DNA of 46,225 nt. It comes from JAFGQJ01 sp964588525 (GTDB taxonomy: Bacteria; Spirochaetota; Spirochaetia; SZUA-6; DRHE01). Position 1 is the first letter of the stretch. Every line of letters begins with the position of its first letter. Of this stretch, positions 7,513-14,033 are shown piece by piece. The position numbers and the translations under genes are program-made. Under the pieces are notes generated by a model. It ran no database searches, was not told the origin of the DNA, and was given only the letters and a program-made list of their open reading frames with translations. The DNA is taken from positions 1 through 46,225 of the forward strand of contig CAZPQC010000014.1 of assembly GCA_964588525.1 (NCBI GenBank), read 5' to 3'.

Positions 7513-8601
7513 TCAGCCGGTTCCCACAATGAGATACTCGAGGACCTCAGCCCGTCTTACCTTGCTATGAGTGCCAAAATGATAGCGGTGGTTCCGTTTA
7601 TAAACTTCAACAGTGGCTTTTGTACGCTTGAGCAACTGAACGAGGGCGTCGAGATCCGGATACCCATTGGATGAGTAGGATAGGACAATTGTGCTGCGCC
7701 CAAACATGTCGAAAAGTCGCTCGAACGCAGTGAGAGCGTCCTTTCTATACGAGAACGGAGTGTACTTCTTTCGTATTTTCTTGACTTTGGTCTCGAAAAG
7801 GATCTCCTGGTTCTCCCAATAAGTACTGAGTCCCTCCAAGAAATGATAGCGCTTGACATAGCAGTTGTCGTCTGATCTCGGGACATAAGGCGGATCGAGA
7901 TACACAAGGTCTACGTCCCGATACGCGGAAGGCAACTCGAAAACGTCAGACCGAATTGCACGGCACTCTCTGCCATTGTCGAATACGGCAGCGTTATAGA
8001 CAGCGACCTGCTCTCGGAAATGCTCTTCGAGCGACAAGCGCAGGTCCCGGCGGCCGTCGTCATATCGCAGTGAGTCCCCCGCCACAGTAAACACGCCCCG
8101 CGGTTGCCGTTTCACGCAGGATCTGATCAACGCCGACAAAGCCAAAGAGTGGTGATATGGCGTCTTCAGGTTAGAGAGGTTGCACCACACACTATCCAGA
8201 AAACTCAGGTCACTTTCCGTGAAAAAGATTTCACGAAAAGTATCGTGGATGAAAGTCCTCCGATCCCCTACACGAGTCGGACGCAGTAATATCTGCATGT
8301 CGTCTTCTGAAAGCCTTGTTGTCGAGTTCTCAACCGTGGCGTGAGCTATCGTTGCGCAGAAGTTCAGGAAGTCGGAAGTCATGACAGTCTTGCCCATGGA
8401 CTTCAAGAGGTACGCGACGGCTCCCGAACCTGAGAACGGATCAAGAGCTGTCTGGAAGCTATGCGCCCGCAACACTTCGTGTATCCACGGCAGCAAGCGG
8501 TGCTTACTGCCCATGAAACGGAGTTGCGGATAGCTCTTGGCTCCGCTTGGTAGTATAGGTAGTGATTCGGTTATAGTGGCATTGGCCTCGCTCTGACTCA
8601 T
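7513..8601 (-). CDS. DNA adenine-N6 methyltransferase, D12/Dam class
   Basis: The predicted protein has 362 residues from ATG 8601, which follows GGGGAGG closely; an in-frame TTG at 8646 would add 15 residues. Motif order is that of alpha-class N6-adenine methylases: motif X (RFMGSKHRLLPWI, 28-40), motif I (DPFSGSG, 54-60) for S-adenosylmethionine, and catalytic motif IV (DPPY, 216-219) after a long target-recognition segment. It transfers a methyl group to adenine in the site cut by the neighbouring nuclease. Gene order, methylase first with the nuclease three bases behind, allows protection before cutting. Target sequence unknown. Confidence 0.88.
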   Translation of the reverse strand: MSQSEANATITESLPILPSGAKSYPQLRFMGSKHRLLPWIHEVLRAHSFQTALDPFSGSGAVAYLLKSMGKTVMTSDFLNFCATIAHATVENSTTRLSEDDMQILLRPTRVGDRRTFIHDTFREIFFTESDLSFLDSVWCNLSNLKTPYHHSLALSALIRSCVKRQPRGVFTVAGDSLRYDDGRRDLRLSLEEHFREQVAVYNAAVFDNGRECRAIRSDVFELPSAYRDVDLVYLDPPYVPRSDDNCYVKRYHFLEGLSTYWENQEILFETKVKKIRKKYTPFSYRKDALTAFERLFDMFGRSTIVLSYSSNGYPDLDALVQLLKRTKATVEVYKRNHRYHFGTHSKVRRAEVLEYLIVGTG

Positions 8602-8693
8602 GCCCTCCCCTGAAAGGCCCGCTGAGGATATCTCATAATACTGCAAATTGGCCCATACGGGAACTACTTGTCGATTAACTCCACTCTTGCTGC

Positions 8694-8774
8694 AACATAA
8701 CGCCGAGGTGGGAAGCGCCCTCGCAGCGAGCGCGAGTCAGCGAGAAAGCGTCTCCCCGACTGTGATGTTATGTT
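8694..8774. repeat. 81-bp hyphenated palindrome, attC-like
   Basis: AACATAAC (8694-8701) and GTTATGTT (8767-8774) are perfect inverted repeats. Between them the arms pair only partly, with GC-rich stretches (GGTGGGAAGC against GTCTCCCC) and mismatched bases, and the centre contains repeated AGCGAG units. An outer perfect box pair, an imperfect inner stem and a total of 81 bp resemble integron attC sites, but the outer boxes do not strictly fit RYYYAAC/GTTRRRY. It sits just upstream of the methylase gene, and its outer box recurs at 6593-6601 past the nuclease gene. No integrase is in the window. It could instead be a REP-like element. Confidence 0.45.
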
Positions 8775-9013
8775 CCCTTTTTCCTTTTTGTGTGCAGCTT
8801 TCTATCCAGCGATTCGTCCAAGTCGTCCGATTTTAGCGCAGCGTCGACGTCCTCTTTGAAACGTGAACTGCTCTGCATTGTTTGCTTGATCAGCGTCATC
8901 GCACTGCGGATCTTCGTGTCCGATATCTGGTCGATTTCGGAAATCTCAGTCTGCACCTTGTCCCCATGTCTTGGTTCAGCGTGAAATGGAATTTTCCGCT
9001 CTTGAAATAAGCG
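8768..9013 (-). pseudogene. Unrecognised protein remnant, charged C-terminal fragment
   Basis: The frame ending at 8768 encodes about 80 residues with normal coding character (ERKIPFHAEPRHGDKVQ, then ISEIDQISDTKIRSAMTLI, ending LDRKLHTKRKKGT). No good start codon or ribosome site is present upstream; the same frame continues into the GC-rich hairpin at 9023-9054 and then into sequence that does not look coding. I do not recognise a family. It is probably the tail of a gene whose front was lost when the accessory elements around it moved. Confidence 0.3.
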
Positions 9014-9022
9014 AATGAAGTT

Positions 9023-9054
9023 GGGGGCTCTGCCCCCATACCCCCGGGGTTTTT
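9023..9054 (+). terminator. GC-rich hairpin with T-run
   Basis: GGGGGC-TCT-GCCCCC forms a perfect 6-bp stem (9023-9037). It is followed by CCCCGGGG and TTTTT (up to about 9054), so on the plus strand it has the form of an intrinsic terminator. No plus-strand gene ends just before it, so it may instead be a mobile hairpin repeat. Confidence 0.4.
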
Positions 9055-9399
9055 GAGGCATAAGAGGCAGCTCTGGATATTCTGATAAACAAGAGGTGGG
9101 GAAGCTTGTCGGCTTCCCCGGGCGGAATATCCGTCGCAGCCTCGTTCGGGTATCCCTCAACGGGTCGCTCCCCGGCGTTGCCCGTCTCTGTTTCCCCGGA
9201 CAGCGGTCAGTATAGTTCTTGCGCACTCCGCTGTCAAAGGAGTGCGTTGAGTCCGATGGCTGGGACCAGGACGGATGCTCGAAAATCTGGGAGGCACTTC
9301 GGTACCACTTGGCTCCAGAAAATGGATTGTGGGCCATCCTCGAAAGAGTTTTCTTGGATGGTAGGTGGTAAAGCTGTAGTCTTCGGCCAATCATGGCGA
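9055..9399. other. Stretch without a supportable gene
   Basis: About 345 bases between the hairpin and the insertion-sequence transposase. Open frames exist on both strands but none has a start signal, codon pattern or motif that I trust. It probably includes the downstream end of the insertion sequence; I could not find a terminal inverted repeat matching the other side. Confidence 0.4.
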
Positions 9400-10368
9400 T
9401 CATACGCTCACCAGCTCCTTCTCTGCGATCGCAGCATGGCGGCTTCTCCTCCTTTGTTCCCGAGCTTCCTGGAGTTTTCGATCCCGCTCGGCAAAGATCA
9501 GAGTCTCCCGACCCAGCAGTTTGTCCAGGGGGGTGACGTATCCGATGGCACTGTGAAGCCGCACCGTGTTGTAGTGCTGGACGAACTGCTCAACCAGTCT
9601 CCGGCCATCCTCCAGGTTCAAGGGAGTCTTTGGACGGATGCATTCGGCCTTCAATGAAAAATGCCAACGTTCCAGTTTCCCGTTACTTTGAGGATGAGAG
9701 AAGGAAGTGCGCACGTGGCTCATCCCGCAAATGCGGACAAACTCCTTGAAATCCCGGGCAATAAACTGGGGACCGTTGTCGGTGATGATTCTGGGCTTCA
9801 CCCCGGGGAACTTCTCCCGAGCTCGCTGGATAATGATCTCTACGTCGGCCTCTTTCATGCTTTCTCGGATCTCCCAGTGCACCACATAGCGGCTGTAGCC
9901 GTCCAGAACCGCGCACAGGTAGTAAAAAGTCCCGCAAATGTTGATATAACAGACATCGACATGCCAGTGTTCGTGCGGCCGGGCGGGCTGTTGGAAGCCT
10001 GTTCCTTTCTTGGATGCTTTGCCGTTCCACTTCCGCAGCAGCCCGGCAGCTTTCAGGACGCGGTAGGTGGAGCTGGGACTCACCGCCACTAGATCGGCAT
10101 CCAGCATCATGAAGCTCAACCGCCGGTACCCCTCCGTGGGATGACACAGATAAAAGGCGATGATGGCCTCCTTCTCCCACTGTTCGAGCCAGAAGTCTCG
10201 CGGGATCCAGCCGTTGTGTTCATTCACCTTTCCGTACCGCCTCTTCCAGTCGTAAAACTTGCTGGAAGCAATACCCAGCCGACGGATAAATCGACCCGTA
10301 GGCATTTCTGCGCCATCCGACCAGTAGCGCACGAAATCCACCACACTGTCCCGCGTATCGGGGGGCAC
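9400..10368 (-). CDS. IS3-family transposase OrfB (DDE integrase core)
   Basis: The predicted stand-alone protein has 322 residues from GTG 10368, but it is more likely made as an OrfA-OrfB fusion by frameshift. It contains the rve-type catalytic core: HWHVD138V, ITD197NGPQF and QSNGKLE233RW, a D-D-35-E arrangement, followed by VQHYNTVRLHSAIGY. The N-terminal part carries the HTH_21-like segment (KFYDWKRRYGK, GYRRLSFMMLD). It would cut and join the element's ends. No frameshift or stop interrupts it. The C-terminus is rich in Arg and Glu. Confidence 0.92.
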   Translation of the reverse strand: MPPDTRDSVVDFVRYWSDGAEMPTGRFIRRLGIASSKFYDWKRRYGKVNEHNGWIPRDFWLEQWEKEAIIAFYLCHPTEGYRRLSFMMLDADLVAVSPSSTYRVLKAAGLLRKWNGKASKKGTGFQQPARPHEHWHVDVCYINICGTFYYLCAVLDGYSRYVVHWEIRESMKEADVEIIIQRAREKFPGVKPRIITDNGPQFIARDFKEFVRICGMSHVRTSFSHPQSNGKLERWHFSLKAECIRPKTPLNLEDGRRLVEQFVQHYNTVRLHSAIGYVTPLDKLLGRETLIFAERDRKLQEAREQRRRSRHAAIAEKELVSV

Positions 10369-10379
10369 CCAGGTGGCCC

Positions 10380-10691
10380 TCAGATCTCCCCAAGATTTTT
10401 TTTTAACTTGATATGCTCTTCCATCAGCTCGGAGAGCACCTCATTCTTCTGAGTGAGCTTCTGCTCCAGCTTGGAAACCTTTTTCTCCAGCTTGCTGGTC
10501 TCAGAATTGTTGGAAGACTGAAAAGCAAGATGTCCTTTCTCGAAAAACGCCTTCTGCCAGCGATAGAACACCGACGGATGCAACCCATAGTGATCGCAGA
10601 TGTCCGATAAGGGCACTCCTTCCACGAAGTGTTTTTTCAGGATGGCTACCTTCTCTTCCGGTGTGTGGAACTTCTTTTTGCTTTTGGTCAT
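10380..10691 (-). CDS. IS3-family transposase OrfA (helix-turn-helix)
   Basis: The predicted protein has 103 residues. I place the start at ATG 10691 because GGAGGGA lies six bases before it; the earlier ATG at 10703 overlaps that ribosome site. An HTH_Tnp_1 domain covers about residues 5-55 (EEKVAILKKHFVEGVPLSDI, HPSVFYRWQKAFFEKG), followed by a leucine-zipper-like coiled coil (KLEKKVSKLEQKLTQK) used for multimerisation. It binds the terminal repeats and supplies the N-terminal half of the frameshifted transposase. Confidence 0.88.
   Translation of the reverse strand: MTKSKKKFHTPEEKVAILKKHFVEGVPLSDICDHYGLHPSVFYRWQKAFFEKGHLAFQSSNNSETSKLEKKVSKLEQKLTQKNEVLSELMEEHIKLKKNLGEI
10389..10410 (-). 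promoter_or_regulatory. A9 programmed frameshift window between orfA and orfB
   Basis: On the minus strand, TTA AAA AAA AAT near the end of orfA gives nine consecutive A (10404-10396). A -1 slip there leaves orfA just before its stop and enters the orfB frame, which is open from this point through GTG 10368 (KSWGDLRATWVPPDTRDS). This is how IS3-family elements make their active OrfAB transposase. Confidence 0.75.
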
Positions 10692-10876
10692 GGCTCCCTC
10701 CATAGTGATATAGTGTTATCTCAAAGGAGGGAAAATTCCAATTCCATCTGAAGCAAGACAGATCGGATCGTGATAGATCCTGAGGTTAAGCCCGAAAACC
10801 CGTGATCGGAGGCACTCTGGTACCGGTCGTGCGAATAATCGACGCTAATAACAGGTTGAGTGAGCTGGCGACTACA

Positions 10877-10896
10877 TATGTGAAGCATTTCACATA
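10877..10896. repeat. 20-bp dyad TATGTGAA-GCAT-TTCACATA
   Basis: A perfect inverted repeat with 8-bp arms and a 4-bp centre, within the 236-base gene-free stretch 10704-10939 that otherwise holds nothing I can identify. The half-site TGTGAA/TTCACA resembles CRP-type sites, but no promoter or start is placed suitably, since the neighbouring toxin gene ends here. Significance unknown. Confidence 0.35.
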
Positions 10897-10939
10897 CGAA
10901 GGTTTTGCTGGTCTTTTGAACCCCCTCAAGTGAGGTCCT

Positions 10940-11383
10940 TTAAGCATCGCCCTGAAGCGGATCGAGAACCTCCAGGAACGAAAACTTCAGAAAGTCCCGG
11001 TCATGTGTATAGAGGGTTTTCACTCCGTGCTGACACAGAATGGCTGCAAGGTGGGCGTCGGGTACAAGGTTACCTCGCACGGGCGTCTGATCCGTGAGAC
11101 CACTATAGATCTTCCAGAATCCCTCCTCTTCCGCCAGAAACCGAGTGTGCGGCAGATTGATGAGCGACTCGATATTGGTCATCGCCTCTTTTGGTGTCAG
11201 GGGATGCAGGAAGACGGCAGAATGTGTAGCGATTCGCAGGTAGCTCATTACGGTTGGCCACGCCAGGTAGAACAGCCCTTCCTTCCGGATGCATTGCTCC
11301 AGAAACGAGCCAGCCCGTTTGTGGTATGGGCTTCCCGAATCAGAAGCATAGAGAAGGATGTTGACGTCGAGGGCGAAACTCAC
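10940..11383 (-). CDS. VapC-type PIN-domain toxin ribonuclease
   Basis: The predicted protein has 147 residues from GTG 11383, overlapping the antitoxin stop by four bases (GTGA). It is a single PIN domain: D6 (ALDVNILLY), D109 (NLVPDAHLAAI), D128 and D130 (YTHDRDF), with the SYLRIAT and LHPLTPKEA segments of the VapC clade that carries FLRxAT. Such toxins cut RNA, often tRNA or rRNA, in a Mg-dependent way. The acidic residue usually found in the second helix seems to be replaced (S47 in TVMSYLR), which may weaken catalysis. Paired with vapB just upstream. Confidence 0.8.
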   Translation of the reverse strand: MSFALDVNILLYASDSGSPYHKRAGSFLEQCIRKEGLFYLAWPTVMSYLRIATHSAVFLHPLTPKEAMTNIESLINLPHTRFLAEEEGFWKIYSGLTDQTPVRGNLVPDAHLAAILCQHGVKTLYTHDRDFLKFSFLEVLDPLQGDA

Positions 11384-11643
11384 CTGCCGTCTTCTCGTTC
11401 CACAGGCAGAGCCTGCCGTTCCAGCGCGGTATAAAGGGCTTCCTTGTCGTCCAGATCGAGGCGAGCGTCCATGCGCCGGGAGATCCAGCCGGTGGGTTTG
11501 AGCACCTCGCGCGGTTTGCCGCGCTCTCGGAGAGCCTGTGCAAGAAGGTCAGACATGAGCCGGCCGAGGGATTTCCCTCTCTTCTTTTGGAGCTCCTTTA
11601 GCTCCTTGAGGATCGGATCATCGATGTTTACGGTTGTTCGCAT
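11380..11643 (-). CDS. VapB-type antitoxin, ribbon-helix-helix
   Basis: The predicted protein has 87 residues from ATG 11643. The N-terminus MRTTVNIDDPILKELKELQ followed by GKSLGRLMSDLLAQAL is a ribbon-helix-helix DNA-binding fold; the acidic C-terminal third (RLDLDDKEALYTALE) would block the PIN toxin. The stop overlaps the toxin start, the usual antitoxin-first arrangement. The start codon lies inside an inverted repeat that is probably its own operator. Confidence 0.78.
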   Translation of the reverse strand: MRTTVNIDDPILKELKELQKKRGKSLGRLMSDLLAQALRERGKPREVLKPTGWISRRMDARLDLDDKEALYTALERQALPVEREDGR

Positions 11644-11673
11644 GATGCTATGATGATAGTCAAAATAGCATCA
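11643..11673 (-). promoter_or_regulatory. Operator-like dyad over the vapB start
   Basis: TGATGCTAT (11643-11651) and ATAGCATCA (11665-11673) are perfect 9-bp inverted repeats 13 bases apart. They cover the vapB start and the bases just before it. Ribbon-helix-helix antitoxins repress their own operon through such paired sites, so this is the probable autoregulatory operator of the VapBC pair. Confidence 0.6.
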
Positions 11674-11899
11674 GATGTCCAGTGTACCAGTGACAGCCGT
11701 ACCTCCCTACAACGCCGAGTGCTCCAAGCGAGAAACACGTCTCTTTGGAAACCCAAGGAACTTTGGGGGGGACAGACCAATCCTTCGGAGCCGAGACGAA
11801 GGGGACAGATTGGGATAAACCCGACCCCGAAGACCTCGGTGAGTTCTTCAGCCCGGAGGAGGATTGGCGTCTTTTAGCCAGTGAAGGCGATACGCTCCC

Positions 11900-12141
11900 A
11901 TGATCTCCTGCGATACCAACATCCTCCTGCACGCCTATAATGCCAGTAGCTCTTCCTACGAAGCGGCAAAGGAGTTTTTGAGATGCTATGCCGCGGATGA
12001 GCAATTTGCCATCTGCGAGCTCGTGCTTATTGGGCTGTACGTCCTACTTCGAAATCCCGCAGTTGTTGCTAAACCTCTTTCGCCTGGAAAGGCAGTTGTT
12101 GTGTGTCGGCGGTATCGGCAGAATCGTGTTTGGAATCCCCT
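11900..12141 (+). pseudogene. Truncated PIN-domain toxin with antitoxin tail before it
   Basis: ATG 11900 opens a PIN-like N-terminus: D5 (MISCDTNILLHAYN), E40 (FAICELVLIGLYVLL), then RNPAVVAKPLSPGKA. It then loses homology near 12140, before the C-terminal acidic residues a PIN nuclease needs; the frame stops at 12184. The frame just upstream (about 11823-11903) encodes an acidic tail, DPEDLGEFFSPEEDW..., whose TGA overlaps this ATG, as in an intact antitoxin-toxin pair, but it has no usable start. This is therefore the scar of a second vapBC-like module. It is unrelated in orientation to the intact pair at 10940-11643. Confidence 0.6.
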
Positions 12142-12228
12142 GGAGCAAAGTTCTGTTTTACCGGCCCCTCGAAAAGATGGGTGACCAGACCCCTGCCGGC
12201 CGCGTCGGGGTGTGGCTGGACTCGCCCG
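12142..12228 (+). pseudogene. Shard of a frdA-like flavoprotein gene
   Basis: About 25 codons read PLEKMGDQTPAGRVGVWLDSP. The flavoprotein gene at 4819-6510 has KKGIQTPTGRVGVWLDSP at residues 382-399. The 24 bases GTCGGGGTGTGGCTGGACTCGCCC are identical in both; the bases before differ mainly at third codon positions, so this comes from a diverged homologue rather than a fresh copy. Nothing of the gene is found on either side. It sits where the truncated PIN gene breaks off. Confidence 0.6.
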
Positions 12229-12239
12229 CCTTTCGTCGT

Positions 12240-12824
12240 TCAAGGGCTACCCAGAATGTCGCCTAGATCCAACGAAAATCCTTCGAGGATCGCGCACTTT
12301 ATCGTATCTTGCGGACCGTAAACAACGGGTTTGTCGTATTCTCCGCTGTCCACAAGCTGAACAGTGACCATATGGTTCTGCGGATCTACGATCCAGTATT
12401 CCTTCACGCCGAAGCGTTCGTATAGTTCGAGTTTTTCCCGCTGGTCTTTTACCGAGGTGCGGGGGGAAAGAACCTCGATCACCAGATCCGGAGCTCCCTT
12501 TCCGCCGCGCTCGTCGAGAACTTCGTCTCGACAGAAAACCGAGATATCCGGCTGCACAACGTTGTATATCTCATCATCCTTCCTGTCTTCCCCTTCCGCA
12601 AGCCGCACATCAAAGGGAGCAGCATACACGCGGCCGGGCTTGTCTTTCAGGAACTGGAAAATCTCTGAGCTGATTGCCATGACGATCTCCTGGTGGCGCC
12701 GGTTTGGTGCCGCACTCATGTCGTACGCGACACCGTCGATCAGCTCCCACCGCTCCTCATCGGGCCAGGAGAGGTACTGCGCATATGTATAGGCCTTCTT
12801 CCCCTTTTTTGCCGGTAATCCCAT
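12240..12824 (-). CDS. Uma2-family (DUF820) endonuclease-like protein
   Basis: The predicted protein has 194 residues from ATG 12824, which has GGAGG ten bases upstream; an ATG at 12833 lies too close to that site. The Uma2 pattern is clear: RWELIDGVAYDM (E27), QPDISVFCRDE (D93), APDLVIEVLSP (D103, E107), then KLELYERFGVKEYWIVDP. The fold is PD-(D/E)xK. These small proteins are common in accessory regions; their biological target is mostly unknown. It is the last accessory gene before the metabolic genes, and I see no partner gene. Confidence 0.82.
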   Translation of the reverse strand: MGLPAKKGKKAYTYAQYLSWPDEERWELIDGVAYDMSAAPNRRHQEIVMAISSEIFQFLKDKPGRVYAAPFDVRLAEGEDRKDDEIYNVVQPDISVFCRDEVLDERGGKGAPDLVIEVLSPRTSVKDQREKLELYERFGVKEYWIVDPQNHMVTVQLVDSGEYDKPVVYGPQDTIKCAILEGFSLDLGDILGSP

Positions 12825-13003
12825 TCTTTTCATGCCTCCACTATACTCTATGTAATGGGAGAATTGAACCTGGCACTTCACTATCAAGCCAGCTGTGTGA
12901 GATTTCACTCGAAGTGGGGGATCGGTTCTGCAGCCGTGCGATTGCTCTGAGCCGACAGCCGGGCAAATCGGGTCCGAGCTCCTCGCGGAGAACGGTAGCC
13001 CCT

Positions 13004-13885
13004 CTACCAGATGAAGCCGGTTCCCTGGAAGATCGGCTGCATTTGGTGGTGGCTCAACATCCGTTCCATATCGGCATCAGAGGGGCGGGATCCGGCTCCA
13101 CCGGCCGCCTCCAGCACTTGGGGCAGGAGGTGAATATCGCCGGGGGCGATCAGAAAAACCTCCGGATCCCCCAGCACCCAGCTTACCGCCGTGCGGATCG
13201 CATCCCCCTCATCCAGGGGCTGGTACCAGGTGCTGTGAACGCGTTCTCCCTGCCAGGGCCGGCGGGCGACGGACTTGATCGTCTGCAAGGCCACGTTTTT
13301 CTCGGCACAGTGGCGCTTTAGTGTTTCGAAGGAGCGGGCGTACGCCTCGTTCTGCATCATTACGTAGTTGTAGGGCAGGAGAACCGAGTCCAGGTCGAAG
13401 CGCTCCAGACTTTTCAGGTGCATCTCGGCGACCGTATAGCCGTGACCGGTTACGCCGATGAAGCGGGTCAGCCCCTGTTCGCGCGCCTCGATCAAAGCCT
13501 CCAGGGCTCCGCCGGGGCTCATCACCTGCTCCCACTCATCGGGGTCGGTCAGGTTGTGCATCTGGATCAGGTCCACGCTCTGGACCCGGAGGCGCTCGAG
13601 GGAGCCGTGAAGATCATCCCGAGCTTCCTGGTAGGTGCGTTTTCCCGTCTTGGTGGCCAGGAAAAAATCTTTGCGGTGCTCCGCCATCCAGGGACCCATG
13701 CGTTTCTCCGCTTCCCCGTCCCCGTAGCTTGCCGCCACGTCCAGGTGATTGATCCCGTAGTCGAGCAGGACCTCCAGGGTGCGGTCCGCCTCATCCTGGC
13801 TCACCGCGCCCAGGGCGGCGCCGCCGAATATGACCCGGGTGCTCTCGTGACCCGTTTTGCCGAATTGTTTTGTTTCTATACCCAT
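13004..13885 (-). CDS. Aldo/keto reductase
   Basis: The predicted protein has 293 residues from ATG 13885, chosen because the frame further upstream runs into the divergent gene; the ribosome site is poor. The catalytic set of the family is visible: D and Y in DVAASYGDGE, K in LATKTGKR, H in LIQMHNL, followed by GVTGHGYTVAEM. These enzymes reduce aldehydes or ketones with NADPH as soluble monomers. The substrate cannot be named. It is divergent from the GMC oxidoreductase gene; the 148-base gap between them may hold both promoters, though I see no strong consensus. Confidence 0.85.
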   Translation of the reverse strand: MGIETKQFGKTGHESTRVIFGGAALGAVSQDEADRTLEVLLDYGINHLDVAASYGDGEAEKRMGPWMAEHRKDFFLATKTGKRTYQEARDDLHGSLERLRVQSVDLIQMHNLTDPDEWEQVMSPGGALEALIEAREQGLTRFIGVTGHGYTVAEMHLKSLERFDLDSVLLPYNYVMMQNEAYARSFETLKRHCAEKNVALQTIKSVARRPWQGERVHSTWYQPLDEGDAIRTAVSWVLGDPEVFLIAPGDIHLLPQVLEAAGGAGSRPSDADMERMLSHHQMQPIFQGTGFIW

Positions 13886-14033
13886 GGGTAAATTGTGAAT
13901 CAAGCAACCGGAGCCGTCAAGGCTCGTATTCGGACTTTCGGCACCGCTTGTACCCCGGAGCAGGCAGCTGCTACACTGGGCTGTGCCGCAGGATCCGCGA
14001 CGGAAGCTGCGTGATTGTCGAGCATTGCAGGCT

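Larger units (their letters stand above)
9400..10703 (-). mobile_element. IS3-family insertion sequence (coding part)
   Basis: Two transposase frames, orfA then orfB, in the minus direction, joined by an A9 slippery run, are the standard layout of IS3-family elements. Both frames are open and the DDE residues are present, so it may be active. I searched by eye for matching TG...CA terminal repeats beyond the frames and found none convincing, so the limits given are only those of the coding part. It separates the restriction genes from the toxin-antitoxin genes. Confidence 0.85.

Noticed and set aside
8717..8752. Similarity of AGCGAGCGCGAGTCAGCGAG to plasmid-vector sequence near the pUC/pBR322 origin
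   Set aside because: Only a short, repetitive AGCGAG pattern agrees, and the flanks differ; it is better explained as the centre of the imperfect palindrome.
9106..9657. Plus-strand open frame overlapping the end of the transposase gene
   Set aside because: It overlaps orfB on the opposite strand, shows no domain and has no start signal.
9400..10740. Terminal inverted repeats of the IS3 element
   Set aside because: TCAAAGGAG occurs near both ends (about 9235 and 10721) but in direct, not inverted, orientation; no convincing TG...CA pair was found by eye.
11765..11820. Repeated GGGGACAGA motifs as a possible mobile repeat or CRISPR-like unit
   Set aside because: Only two copies without regular spacing; no array structure.
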